Part shown: piece after piece, positions 21,515-29,789 of the stretch
Position numbering within the stretch: the first letter of the stretch is position 1
Layout: the number at the start of each line of letters is the position of its first letter
Assembly (NCBI RefSeq): GCF_002022275.1
Contig: NZ_MSDF01000014.1
Span: 726,811 to 790,810, forward strand
Direction: 5' to 3'
Origin: Pseudomonas fluorescens
GTDB lineage: Bacteria; Pseudomonadota; Gammaproteobacteria; Pseudomonadales; Pseudomonadaceae
DNA length: 64,000 bases
Position numbers and translations under genes: made by a program
The notes under the pieces: generated by a model
Databases searched by the model: none
What the model saw: only the letters and a program-made list of their open reading frames with translations
What the model was told of the DNA's origin: nothing

Positions 21515-21730
21515 ATGTCTGATCATCACACCTACAAGAAAGTCGAACTGGTCGGTTCCTCGACCACCAGCATCGAAGACGCCATCAACAATGCCATTGC
21601 TGAAGCGAACAAGAGCATCAAGCACCTGGAATGGTTTGAGGTGACCGAAACTCGCGGTCACATCAAGGACGGCAAGGCCGCGCATTTTCAGGTCACGCTG
21701 AAGGTGGGGTTCCGAATTGCCAGTAGTTGA
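21515..21730 (+). CDS. dodecin (flavin-sequestering protein)
   Basis: A 71-residue protein with a CAGGAGAAACGCC leader. Dodecins assemble as hollow dodecamers that bind flavin dimers. [20 protein letters not shown], the conserved [12 protein letters not shown] (flavin-stacking Trp) and VTLKVGFRI match the family over its full length. Divergent from the DUF883 gene with 154 bp between starts. Confidence 0.93.
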   Translation: MSDHHTYKKVELVGSSTTSIEDAINNAIAEANKSIKHLEWFEVTETRGHIKDGKAAHFQVTLKVGFRIASS

Positions 21731-21843
21731 TTCCGCGAGTTGAACTTGCTGACTGGCCGATTGCCATAACCTGCGCTACAACGTTGGGGTGCCGATGCAA
21801 TAGCGTCGGCACGTTCTTTTCGATCAGCGTAAGGAAGTAACGG

Positions 21844-22068
21844 ATGAAGAAGTTCCTGTTAGCAGTCGGTCTGTTGAGCATTGCGGGTACAGCCCTGGCG
21901 GCGGGCAAGCCTTGCGAAGAGCTGAAAAGCGAACTCGCGGCGAAGCTTGATGCTAAAGGCGTTCAGCACTATTCGCTGGATGTTGTCGAGAAAGGCGCGA
22001 CGGCCGATGGCAAAGTGATTGGCAGTTGTGAAGGCGGCACCAAGGAAATCGTCTACAAGCGCGGTTAA
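21844..22068 (+). CDS. DUF1161 family small secreted protein (copy 1)
   Basis: A 74-residue protein with a signal peptide (MKKFLLAVGLLSIAGTALAA). The mature part is about 54 residues with two cysteines (KPCEELKSEL and GSCEGG), which could form a disulfide, and ends in EIVYKRG. It is a paralogue of the gene at 24106. Function unknown. Confidence 0.88.
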   Translation: MKKFLLAVGLLSIAGTALAAGKPCEELKSELAAKLDAKGVQHYSLDVVEKGATADGKVIGSCEGGTKEIVYKRG

Positions 22069-22099
22069 TCCCGTGTTTCAGCTATAAAGACGACGTACT

Positions 22100-22194
22100 T
22101 GTGGCGAGGGAGCTTGCTCCCGCTGGAGTGCGCAGCGCTCCCAATATTTTGGGGCCGCTACGCAGCCCAGCGGGAGCAAGCTCCCTCGCCACAG
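22100..22194. repeat. REP-like inverted pair (GTGGCGAGGGAGCTTGCTCC type)
   Basis: The left arm TGTGGCGAGGGAGCTTGCTC pairs with the right arm GAGCAAGCTCCCTCGCCACA across a spacer with smaller dyads. It lies between the convergent genes DUF1161 and LLM. Unit sequence differs from the main REP type in this window. Confidence 0.9.
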
Positions 22195-22219
22195 GTGCGT
22201 CGTTTTTTTTGCCTGGGAT

Positions 22220-23221
22220 TTAGCCCTTCATCACCTGCGCCAACAGCTCGTAGGAATGAATCCGGTCGGCGTGCTCGTACAGGTCGCTGGTGAAGATCAA
22301 CTCGTCGGCGCCGGTTTGTTCGATCAACACCTCCAGTTTGGCGCGGATCTTCGCCGGGCTGCCGACCATGGCCAGGCCGAGGAAACTGCCCACGGCGTCT
22401 TTTTCATGGGGCAGCCACAGGCCGTCCATGGTCTTCACTGGTGGGCGCTGCACCAGGCTTTGCCCGCGCATCAGCGCGAGAATGCGCTGGTACACCGAGG
22501 TCGCCAGGTAATCGGCTTGTTCGTCGGTGTCGGCGGCTACCAGCGGAATACCCAGCATTACGTAGGGTTTATCCAGCACAGCTGAAGGCTTGAAGTGATT
22601 GCGGTAGACGCGAATCGCCTCGTGCATCAGGCGCGGTGCGAAATGGGAGGCGAAGGCGTAGGGCAAACCGCGCTCACCGGCCAGCTGTGCACTGAACAGG
22701 CTGGAGCCCAGCAACCAGACAGGCACATTGGTGCCGGTACCTGGTACCGCGATGATCCGTTGGTCGGGCGCACGTGGGCCGAGGTAGGCCACTAGTTCGG
22801 CCACATCATCCGGGAAATCGTCGGCGCTGCCGGAGCGTTCACGGCGCAGGGCGCGGGCGGTCATTTGGTCGGAACCCGGCGCACGGCCCAGGCCCAGGTC
22901 GATACGGCCGGGGTAAAGGCTTTCCAGGGTGCCGAACTGTTCGGCGATCACCAGAGGCGCGTGGTTGGGCAGCATGACACCGCCGGAACCGACGCGGATG
23001 GTCGAGGTGCCACCCGCCAGATAACCCAGCAACACCGAGGTGGCCGAGCTGGCGATGCCGTCCATATTGTGGTGCTCAGCTACCCAGAAACGGTTGTAGC
23101 CGAACTTTTCCACATGCTGGGCCAGGTCCAGGGAGTTGCGCAACGATTGCGCAATACTGCCGTTGGCGCGCACGGGCACGAGGTCGAGGGTCGAAAACTT
23201 CACGTCGGACAGCGATTTCAT
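22220..23221 (-). CDS. LLM-class flavin-dependent monooxygenase
   Basis: A 333-residue protein of the bacterial-luciferase-like family, closest in feel to YhbW/alkanal-monooxygenase-like proteins. Evidence is [19 protein letters not shown] at the N-terminus, [56 protein letters not shown] and [20 protein letters not shown]. The substrate is unknown. It is probably monocistronic. Confidence 0.9.
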   Translation of the reverse strand: MKSLSDVKFSTLDLVPVRANGSIAQSLRNSLDLAQHVEKFGYNRFWVAEHHNMDGIASSATSVLLGYLAGGTSTIRVGSGGVMLPNHAPLVIAEQFGTLESLYPGRIDLGLGRAPGSDQMTARALRRERSGSADDFPDDVAELVAYLGPRAPDQRIIAVPGTGTNVPVWLLGSSLFSAQLAGERGLPYAFASHFAPRLMHEAIRVYRNHFKPSAVLDKPYVMLGIPLVAADTDEQADYLATSVYQRILALMRGQSLVQRPPVKTMDGLWLPHEKDAVGSFLGLAMVGSPAKIRAKLEVLIEQTGADELIFTSDLYEHADRIHSYELLAQVMKG

Positions 23222-23437
23222 AAGCCTGCTTCTCCATTAGGTGCGCAGGCTTATAGACGAACCAAAACCTGCCGCTTCATGTGCATGCCTTAAGAGATGT
23301 GGGCATATACCCGAGATTCAATAGCGCACTGGGAAATTTCCTACTGAATCACTAGGTTTCTCCGACAAGATGAACTTTGCCAGAGCTTCTATCCTCAGAA
23401 CCTTACTGAAGCAAAACCACCGTTCGAGGAGACCGCT

Positions 23438-23869
23438 ATGAGTATCGTTAAAAAAGCATCCGCGCATTGGGAAGGTGATCTGAAGACAGGCCTGGGTTCC
23501 ATTTCCACGGAAACCGGTGTGCTGCGCGAAGCGCCCTACGGCTTCAAGGCACGTTTCGAAGGCGGAAAGGGCACCAACCCTGAAGAATTGATTGGCGCGG
23601 CCCACGCCGGCTGTTTCTCCATGGCGTTCTCCATGATTCTTGGCGATGCCGGCTTGAAGGCTGACAGCATCGACACCCAGGCTGAAGTGACGCTGGACCA
23701 GGTTGAGGGTGGTTTTGCGATTACCGCTGTGCACCTGATTCTCAAGGCCAAAATCCCCGGCGCCAGCCAGGCGCAGTTCGATGAGCTGAGCAAGAAGGCC
23801 AAGGAAGGTTGCCCGGTGTCCAAGGTGCTGAATGCGAAAATCAGCCTGGATGCGACGCTGGTCAGCTGA
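23438..23869 (+). CDS. OsmC family peroxiredoxin
   Basis: A thiol peroxidase that reduces organic hydroperoxides. The 143-residue length is typical of OsmC rather than Ohr. Both redox cysteines are present: Cys59 in GAAHAGCFSMAF and Cys125 in KEGCPVSKVL. A CGAGGAGACCGCT leader precedes the ATG. CTATCCT at 23389-23395 resembles a stationary-phase sigma -10 element, but no clear -35 is seen. Confidence 0.95.
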   Translation: MSIVKKASAHWEGDLKTGLGSISTETGVLREAPYGFKARFEGGKGTNPEELIGAAHAGCFSMAFSMILGDAGLKADSIDTQAEVTLDQVEGGFAITAVHLILKAKIPGASQAQFDELSKKAKEGCPVSKVLNAKISLDATLVS

Positions 23870-23899
23870 TACCGACGCTCCCATGGAGGAGCTGGCTTG

Positions 23900-23985
23900 T
23901 GTGGGAGCTGGCTTGCCTGCGATGGGTTCACCTCGGTTTTCAGTTACACCGAGGCGATTCCATCGCAGGCAAGCCAGCTCCCACA
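23900..23985. repeat. REP inverted pair
   Basis: Inverted TGTGGGAGCTGGCTTGCCTG units. An extra partial copy (GGAGCTGGCTTG) at 23888 makes a short tandem on the left. Between osmC and DUF1161 copy 2. Confidence 0.92.
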
Positions 23986-24105
23986 CAGGTCTCCCTCCAC
24001 AGTTAGTTGTGCGTTAAATCAGCACTCGTGTTTCCCCGATGTGGTCCTATACGCTATGCAGCCTTAGCCGCACATCCGTGCGCATGCATTCAGGGAGCTT
24101 CACAC

Positions 24106-24345
24106 ATGAAACGTTTTGCCTTGGCGATCATCTGCGGTGTATTGGCCACATCGGCTGTGGCCGCTCCAAAAGATTGTGAAGAGCTCAGGAAAGAGATCGA
24201 GATCAAAATCCAGGCGAATGCCGTGCCGTCCTACACCCTGGAAGTCGTCAGCAAGGAAGAAGGTGACAAGCACGATGAAGCGATGCGTGTCGGCACCTGC
24301 GATAACGGCTCCAAAACCATCATCTATCAGAAAAACAACGACTGA
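24106..24345 (+). CDS. DUF1161 family small secreted protein (copy 2)
   Basis: A 79-residue protein from the ATG at 24106, with CAGGGAG upstream; the ORF opens earlier at 24007 without support. It has a signal peptide (MKRFALAIICGVLATSAVA), then KDCEELRKEIEIKI, SYTLEVVSKEEGD, VGTCDNGSKTIIYQ. The two-cysteine pattern and ending match copy 1 at 21844. Function unknown. Its stop abuts the stop of the convergent lipoprotein gene. Confidence 0.88.
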   Translation: MKRFALAIICGVLATSAVAAPKDCEELRKEIEIKIQANAVPSYTLEVVSKEEGDKHDEAMRVGTCDNGSKTIIYQKNND

Positions 24346-24768
24346 TCAGAGGCAGTTCACGCTGTGTTCTTCGGCCAGCAACTGCTTCGCCGAGTTATAC
24401 AGCCGAATGTTGGGCGTGAAGGCCAGCGAGCGCCCTTCCAGCACATAGTGCTGGCCCGCCTGGAAGTTGTTGTACTGCAGGCTCATGAAACAGGTGCGGT
24501 CGCGCGTCTGGTCCAGCCCGCCAATCCCCGTGCCGGTATTCACCTCGAAATCAAAACGCACCATCAGGTCATGGCTGCCGGGTGGCACCTGGAAGAAACG
24601 CCCGTCGTTAAGGTTTTTACCGTCCAGGCGCTGCGCCATCACCAGTTTGGCACCCGGTGTCGGCGTGGCGAAATCGACCCAGGCTTGCTGCGGGTCCGCC
24701 GGGGGAATCGGCGTCGATGCGCAAGCGCTGAGAAACAGGGCGGTGACGGGTAGCAAAAGCTGGCGCAT
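24346..24768 (-). CDS. putative lipoprotein of unknown function
   Basis: A 140-residue protein from the ATG at 24768 (a GTG three codons earlier is possible). The leader MRQLLLPVTALFLSACAS has a lipobox (LSAC), so the mature protein should be lipid-anchored. VPPGSHDLMVRFDFEV resembles small carbohydrate-binding-like or PEGA-like beta domains seen in other envelope lipoproteins, but I do not recognise a named family. No neighbour suggests a role. Confidence 0.75.
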   Translation of the reverse strand: MRQLLLPVTALFLSACASTPIPPADPQQAWVDFATPTPGAKLVMAQRLDGKNLNDGRFFQVPPGSHDLMVRFDFEVNTGTGIGGLDQTRDRTCFMSLQYNNFQAGQHYVLEGRSLAFTPNIRLYNSAKQLLAEEHSVNCL

Positions 24769-24911
24769 GGCAGGCACTCAGGCGGTAGGAAAGAATTGAG
24801 CCCAGTGCTGATGGCAGCAGACTCCCTATGAGTATAAACACGCCAAGTCATGGAAAAATTCCGTAAGGGCAGGATAGTCTGGCGAGCACATTACTCAGGA
24901 GTGTTCGCGGC

Positions 24912-25955
24912 ATGGTCAGGCGTTTTCTTCCAGGCTTGTTGGTGTTGTTGCTCAGCGGGTGCTCCAGCGTCAGTTATTACAGCCAGTTGGCGAGCGGCCA
25001 GTGGCAGTTGCTGCGCGCCCGCGAGCCGGTGTCCGAGGTGATTGCCGACCCTTCCCGCCCACAGCTGTTGCGTGATCATTTGGCGCAATCGCAGAAGGCG
25101 CGCGCTTTTGCCAGCGAACACCTGCACCTGCCTGACAACCAGAGTTACCGCCTGTACGCCGATATTGGCCGGCCATATGTGGTCTGGAATGTCTTCGCCA
25201 CGCAGGAATTTTCCCTCTCGCCCGAAACCCACTGCTTCCCGATTGCCGGTTGCGTCGCTTATCGCGGCTACTACAACCAGGGCGCGGCACGCGGTGAAGC
25301 GGCGCTTTTGAAGCAACAAGGCATGGACGTGTCGATTGGCGGCGTGGAGGCCTATTCCACCCTGGGGTGGTTCAACGACCCGATCATGAGTTCGATGATG
25401 AGCTGGGGCGATGAGCGCCTGGCCACGCTGATTTTCCATGAGCTGGCGCACCAGCGTTTTTACGTGAAGGACGACACCGAGTTCAACGAGTCCTACGCCA
25501 ACTTCGTCGAACAGGAAGGCACGCGCCAATGGCGTGCGGCCCGAGGTCTGCCGCCGATCAGCGATGCGGCGTTGCAGCAGCGCGATCAGTTCATCCGCCT
25601 GATTCTCGATACCCGAAAACGCCTGGAAACGCTGTATGCGCAGCCATTGGCGGCGGATGTAATGCGCCAGGCCAAGGCCGCGGAGTTTGAGCATTTGCGC
25701 AGCGAGTATCGCCGGATGCGCGACAGCCAATGGGGCGGGGACAAGCGCTATGACGTGTGGATCAACCAGCCGATGAACAATGCGCGGCTGTTGCCGTTTG
25801 GGCTGTATGACCAGTGGGTGCCGGCGTTTGCCGCGTTGTTTCGGCAGGTGGATGGGGATTGGGTGAGGTTTTTTGCGGCGGTGGAGAAGATGGGTGGGTT
25901 GCCGGTGGGGCAGCGGAAGGCGGCGTTGAGGCAGTTGGAGGGTGGAGGTCTTTAG
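24912..25955 (+). CDS. lipoprotein aminopeptidase family protein (HExxH)
   Basis: A 347-residue protein with a lipobox leader (MVRRFLPGLLVLLLSGCSS). LATLIFHELAHQRFYV contains the HELAH zinc motif, and FNESYANFVEQEG downstream supplies the Glu ligand. This matches the putative aminopeptidase family PF10023. AGGAG lies upstream of the ATG. Its 3' end runs into a REP pair. Confidence 0.87.
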   Translation: MVRRFLPGLLVLLLSGCSSVSYYSQLASGQWQLLRAREPVSEVIADPSRPQLLRDHLAQSQKARAFASEHLHLPDNQSYRLYADIGRPYVVWNVFATQEFSLSPETHCFPIAGCVAYRGYYNQGAARGEAALLKQQGMDVSIGGVEAYSTLGWFNDPIMSSMMSWGDERLATLIFHELAHQRFYVKDDTEFNESYANFVEQEGTRQWRAARGLPPISDAALQQRDQFIRLILDTRKRLETLYAQPLAADVMRQAKAAEFEHLRSEYRRMRDSQWGGDKRYDVWINQPMNNARLLPFGLYDQWVPAFAALFRQVDGDWVRFFAAVEKMGGLPVGQRKAALRQLEGGGL

Positions 25956-25960
25956 GGCCT

Positions 25961-26034
25961 CATCGCAGGCAAGCCAGCTCCCACAGTTGACCGAGTTCGC
26001 CGATCCAATGTGGGAGCTGGCTTGCCTGCGATAG
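25961..26034. repeat. REP inverted pair (reverse orientation)
   Basis: Here the CATCGCAGGCAAGCCAGCTC unit comes first and the TGTGGGAGCTGGCTTGCCTG unit second, unlike most copies in the window. Between the convergent aminopeptidase and HAD genes. Confidence 0.9.
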
Positions 26035-26039
26035 CGGTC

Positions 26040-26699
26040 TCAAGCCCGCTGCAAAAACGCCTGATGCATCTCATCCAATGTCTCAAAATGCCAAGTCGGC
26101 GCCTCTGCACTCAACTCCTCAAAACTCCCAAACCCATACCCAACCGCCGCCGAATCCAGCCCATTGCTGTGTGCGCCGATGAGGTCGTGCTTGCGATCAC
26201 CAATCATCAAGGTAGTCGCCGGGTCCAGCCCCTCCTCGCTCATCAAATGCGCGATCAGCTCAACCTTGTTTGTGCGCGTACCGTCCAGCTCACTGCCGTA
26301 AATCACCTTGAAGTGCCTGGCAAAATCGAAATGCCGGGCAATCTCGCGGGCAAACACCCAGGGCTTGGACGTGGCCACGTACAACTGACGGCCCTGGCCA
26401 TTCAGTACTTCGAGCAGCGGCATCACGCCGTCGAACACGCGGTTTTCATACAGCCCGGTGACCTTGAAACGCTCCCGATAAAAATTCACCGCCTCCCACG
26501 CCTTGGCCTCGTCGAAGCCATAGAACTGCATAAACGCCTGCAACAGCGGCGGGCCGATAAAGTGTTCCAGCTTGGTCAGGTCCGGCTCATCAATACCGAG
26601 TTTGCCGAGGGCGTACTGGATCGAACGGGTGATGCCCTCACGCGGGTCGGTCAGGGTGCCGTCCAGGTCGAACAGCACAGTTTGGTATTTCAGGGTCAT
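26040..26699 (-). CDS. HAD-superfamily phosphatase, phosphoglycolate-phosphatase-like
   Basis: A 219-residue HAD subfamily IA protein. Motif I is FDLDGTLTDPREG (nucleophile Asp), motif II YVATSKPW, motif III Lys near TNKVEL, and motif IV MIGDRKHDLIGAHSNG. The alpha-helical cap lies at about residues 20-85. The substrate is unknown. It overlaps the gamma carbonic anhydrase gene by 4 bp, suggesting coexpression. Confidence 0.9.
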   Translation of the reverse strand: MTLKYQTVLFDLDGTLTDPREGITRSIQYALGKLGIDEPDLTKLEHFIGPPLLQAFMQFYGFDEAKAWEAVNFYRERFKVTGLYENRVFDGVMPLLEVLNGQGRQLYVATSKPWVFAREIARHFDFARHFKVIYGSELDGTRTNKVELIAHLMSEEGLDPATTLMIGDRKHDLIGAHSNGLDSAAVGYGFGSFEELSAEAPTWHFETLDEMHQAFLQRA

Positions 26700-27238
26700 T
26701 GATCGAATCCTTCGGCCAGGTGCAGGTCTTTGAGCTTCACGTAGTTCGCGGCGCTGTAGGTGAAAAAGGCGCGTTCCTTGTCAGTCAGCGCGCGGATCTG
26801 TTTAACCGGGCTGCCCACATACAAAAAGCCGCTCTCGAGTTTTTTGCCCGGCGGCACCAGGCTGCCGGCGCCGATGATCACGTCGTCTGCCACCACGGCG
26901 CCGTCCATCACGATGCTGCCCATGCCGATCAAAATGCGATTGCCCACCGTGCAGCCATGCAGCATGACTTTGTGAGCGATGGTCACGTCATCGCCGATCA
27001 GCAGCGGGAAGCCATCCGGGTTGAACGGCCCGGCGTGGGTGATGTGCAGCACGCAGCCGTCTTGCACACTGGTGCGTGCGCCGATGCGGATGCGGTGCAT
27101 GTCGCCACGAATCACGGTCAGCGGCCAGACCGAGCTGTCGGTGCCGATTTCGACGTCGCCGATCACCACCGCCGAAATATCGACAAAAGCCCCGGCGCCC
27201 AGGGTTGGCGTGTGGTTCTGATAGGTGCGAAGGGTCAC
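26696..27238 (-). CDS. gamma-class carbonic anhydrase-like protein
   Basis: A 180-residue left-handed beta-helix protein with hexapeptide repeats (VVIGDVEIG, VIIGAGSLVPP). Zinc-ligand histidines appear in HITHAG and IAHKVMLHGC, and the Arg of VIRGDMHRIRIG is conserved. Many members lack proven carbonic anhydrase activity. It is the first gene of a two-gene unit with the HAD phosphatase and is divergent from prlC. Confidence 0.92.
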   Translation of the reverse strand: MTLRTYQNHTPTLGAGAFVDISAVVIGDVEIGTDSSVWPLTVIRGDMHRIRIGARTSVQDGCVLHITHAGPFNPDGFPLLIGDDVTIAHKVMLHGCTVGNRILIGMGSIVMDGAVVADDVIIGAGSLVPPGKKLESGFLYVGSPVKQIRALTDKERAFFTYSAANYVKLKDLHLAEGFDQ

Positions 27239-27340
27239 GATAGCTTCTCTCTCTTCTGCTGATAGCTGCGGTGGGAGTTGATTGTAATTAAGATGGCCCC
27301 ATCTTTGTTCTTACATGTTTCTTCAGCCAAGGTGCCCACC

Positions 27341-29392
27341 GTGAGCGCGAACAACCCGCTTCTGCAGTCCTACGACCTGCCGCCGTTCTCGGCGATCCGT
27401 GCCGAGCACGTGCAACCGGCCATCGAACAGATCCTCGCCGACAACCGTGTCGCCATCGAAGGCATCCTGCAAAGCCAGGGTAAAAATCCTACATGGGCGG
27501 GCTTGATCCTGGCCATGGACGAGCTGAATGACCGCCTCAGCGCTGCCTGGAGCCCGGTCAGCCACCTCAACGCCGTGTGCAACAGCGCCGAATTGCGCGA
27601 AGCCTATGAAAGCTGCCTGCCCGCGTTGAGCGCCTACTCCACCGAGATGGGCCAGAACCGCGCGCTGTTCCAGGCCTTCGAAGCCCTGGCCAACAGCCCG
27701 GAAGCTGCCGGTTTCGACGTGGCGCAAAAAACCATTCTGGAACACTCGCTGCGTGACTTCCGCCTGTCGGGTATCGATTTGCCGCCAGAGCAGCAAAAAC
27801 GTTACGCCGAAGTGCAAAGCAAGCTCTCCGAGTTGGGCAGCAAATTCTCCAACCAACTGCTGGACGCCACCCAAGCCTGGACCAAACACGTTACCTTTGA
27901 GGCCACCCTCGCCGGCCTGACCGATTCGGCCAAGGCGCAAATGGCCGCCGCCGCCCAGGCAAAAGGCCTCGACGGCTGGCTGATCACCCTGGAATTCCCG
28001 AGCTATTACGCAGTGATGACCTACGCCCAGGACCGTGCCCTGCGTGAGGAAATTTACGCCGCCTACTGCACCCGTGCGTCGGACCAAGGCCCGAATGCCG
28101 GTCAGAACGATAACGGCCCGGTGATGGAACACATCCTCGACCTGCGTCAGGAGCTTGCTCACCTCTTGGGCTACGCATCGTTCTCCGAACTGAGCCTGGC
28201 CACCAAAATGGCCGAGTCCAGCGATCAGGTGCTGAGCTTCCTGCGTGACCTGGCCAAGCGTAGCAAGCCGTTTGCCGCCCAGGACCTGCAACAGCTCAAG
28301 GCTTACGCCGCCGAACAAGGCTGCGCCGACCTGCAAAGCTGGGACAGCGGTTTCTACGGTGAAAAACTCCGTGAGCAGCGTTACAGCGTGTCCCAGGAAG
28401 CCCTGCGCGCCTACTTCCCGATCGACAAAGTACTCGGCGGCCTGTTCGCCATCGTGCAGCGCCTGTACGGCATCGAAATCGCCGAGCAGAAAGGCTTCGA
28501 CACCTGGCACCCGGATGTCCGCCTGTTTGAAATCAAGGAAAACGGCCAGCACGTCGGTCGCTTCTTCTTCGACCTCTACGCCCGCGCCAACAAGCGTGGC
28601 GGCGCCTGGATGGACGGCGCGCGTGACCGTCGCCGCACCATTGACGGCGTGCTGCAAAGCCCGGTGGCCAACCTGGTGTGCAACTTCACCCCGGCCGACA
28701 GCGGCAAGCCTGCCCTGCTGACCCACGACGAAGTGACCACCCTGTTCCACGAATTCGGCCACGGCCTGCATCACCTGCTGACCCGCGTTGAACATGCCGG
28801 CGTGTCCGGCATCAACGGCGTGGCCTGGGACGCGGTGGAGTTGCCGAGCCAGTTCATGGAGAACTGGTGCTGGGAGCCGGAAGGCCTGGCACTGATCTCC
28901 GGTCACTATGAAAGCGGCGAACCGCTGCCTCAGGACCTGCTGGAAAAAATGCTCGCGGCAAAGAACTTCCAGTCCGGCCTGATGATGGTTCGCCAGCTGG
29001 AGTTTTCGCTGTTCGACTTCGAACTGCACGCCACCCACGGCGATGGCCGCAGCGTGGCGCAGGTGCTTGAAGGCGTGCGCAATGAAGTGTCGGTCATGCG
29101 CCCACCGGCCTATAACCGTTTCCCCAACAGCTTCGCGCACATTTTTGCTGGCGGTTACGCAGCCGGTTACTACAGCTACAAGTGGGCCGAAGTGCTGTCG
29201 GCGGATGCCTTCTCCAAATTTGAAGAAGACGGCGTGCTGAATGCCGAGACTGGCCGCGCTTTCCGCGAGGCGATCCTGGCGCGCGGCGGTTCCCAGGCGC
29301 CGATGGTGCTGTTCGTCGACTTCCGCGGACGTGCACCGTCGATTGACGCACTCTTGCGCCACAGCGGCCTGAGTGAGGACGCGGCAGCATGA
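27341..29392 (+). CDS. prlC: oligopeptidase A (M3 metallopeptidase)
   Basis: A cytoplasmic zinc oligopeptidase that degrades cleaved signal peptides and short peptides. The start chosen is GTG at 27341 (MSANNPLLQSYDLPPFSAIR), with AAGGTG 6 nt upstream, giving 683 residues; ATGs further up belong to a non-conserved leader. The zinc site is complete: H470-E471-x-x-H474 in HEFGHGLHHL and Glu500 in VELPSQFMENW. His600 and the Tyr cluster of FAHIFAGGYAAGYYSYKWAE are present. It overlaps the yheV-like gene by 4 bp. Confidence 0.96.
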   Translation: MSANNPLLQSYDLPPFSAIRAEHVQPAIEQILADNRVAIEGILQSQGKNPTWAGLILAMDELNDRLSAAWSPVSHLNAVCNSAELREAYESCLPALSAYSTEMGQNRALFQAFEALANSPEAAGFDVAQKTILEHSLRDFRLSGIDLPPEQQKRYAEVQSKLSELGSKFSNQLLDATQAWTKHVTFEATLAGLTDSAKAQMAAAAQAKGLDGWLITLEFPSYYAVMTYAQDRALREEIYAAYCTRASDQGPNAGQNDNGPVMEHILDLRQELAHLLGYASFSELSLATKMAESSDQVLSFLRDLAKRSKPFAAQDLQQLKAYAAEQGCADLQSWDSGFYGEKLREQRYSVSQEALRAYFPIDKVLGGLFAIVQRLYGIEIAEQKGFDTWHPDVRLFEIKENGQHVGRFFFDLYARANKRGGAWMDGARDRRRTIDGVLQSPVANLVCNFTPADSGKPALLTHDEVTTLFHEFGHGLHHLLTRVEHAGVSGINGVAWDAVELPSQFMENWCWEPEGLALISGHYESGEPLPQDLLEKMLAAKNFQSGLMMVRQLEFSLFDFELHATHGDGRSVAQVLEGVRNEVSVMRPPAYNRFPNSFAHIFAGGYAAGYYSYKWAEVLSADAFSKFEEDGVLNAETGRAFREAILARGGSQAPMVLFVDFRGRAPSIDALLRHSGLSEDAAA

Positions 29393-29664
29393 GTGAAGGG
29401 CCTGTGATTACCAAAAAGCAATTTATCGCCGGGGCGGTTTGCCCGGCGTGCAGCGAGCCGGACAAGTTGAAGATGTGGACCGAAGACAACGTGCCGCACC
29501 GCGAGTGCGTGGCCTGCGGTTATACCGACACACTCAATGACCAAGGGTTGTCAGTGCCCAAGGAATTGGGCACGCGGGTGAATACGTCGGCGTTGAAAGC
29601 GCCGGCGGACCCGAAGGTGCAGGCGGTGCAGTTCTTCCCCAACCCGAAGCTGAAAAAAGACTGA
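29389..29664 (+). CDS. YheV-like zinc-ribbon protein
   Basis: A 91-residue protein whose ATG overlaps the prlC stop (ATGA). Two CxxC pairs (VCPACSEPDKLKMW and RECVACGYTD) form a zinc ribbon of the YheV family. The pairing with prlC is also known in enterobacteria. Function unknown; the C-terminal 35 residues are probably disordered. Confidence 0.93.
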   Translation: MSEGPVITKKQFIAGAVCPACSEPDKLKMWTEDNVPHRECVACGYTDTLNDQGLSVPKELGTRVNTSALKAPADPKVQAVQFFPNPKLKKD

Positions 29665-29672
29665 CCGGCTTG

Positions 29673-29713
29673 ATGCCCCGCGCTCTGGAACAGGCTTTCC
29701 GGGTGCGGGGCGT
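29673..29713 (+). terminator. hairpin after prlC-yheV
   Basis: A 9-bp GC-rich stem (29675-29683 with 29703-29711, one G-U pair) with a 19-nt loop. Only a short U-poor tail (GTTAAG) follows, so termination would be weak or Rho-assisted. Confidence 0.4.
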
Positions 29714-29789
29714 TAAGCATCTACAGCCCCCTCTTGCGCACCGCCTTCCAGGATGACAACTCCCTCTTGTTGTCTTCAAGGAAGCGACC

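Noticed and set aside
27323..29362. Long minus-strand open frame (679 codons) across prlC
   Set aside because: It is the antisense shadow of prlC, in a high-GC gene where stop codons are rare on the opposite strand; its translation matches no family and it has no ribosome site.
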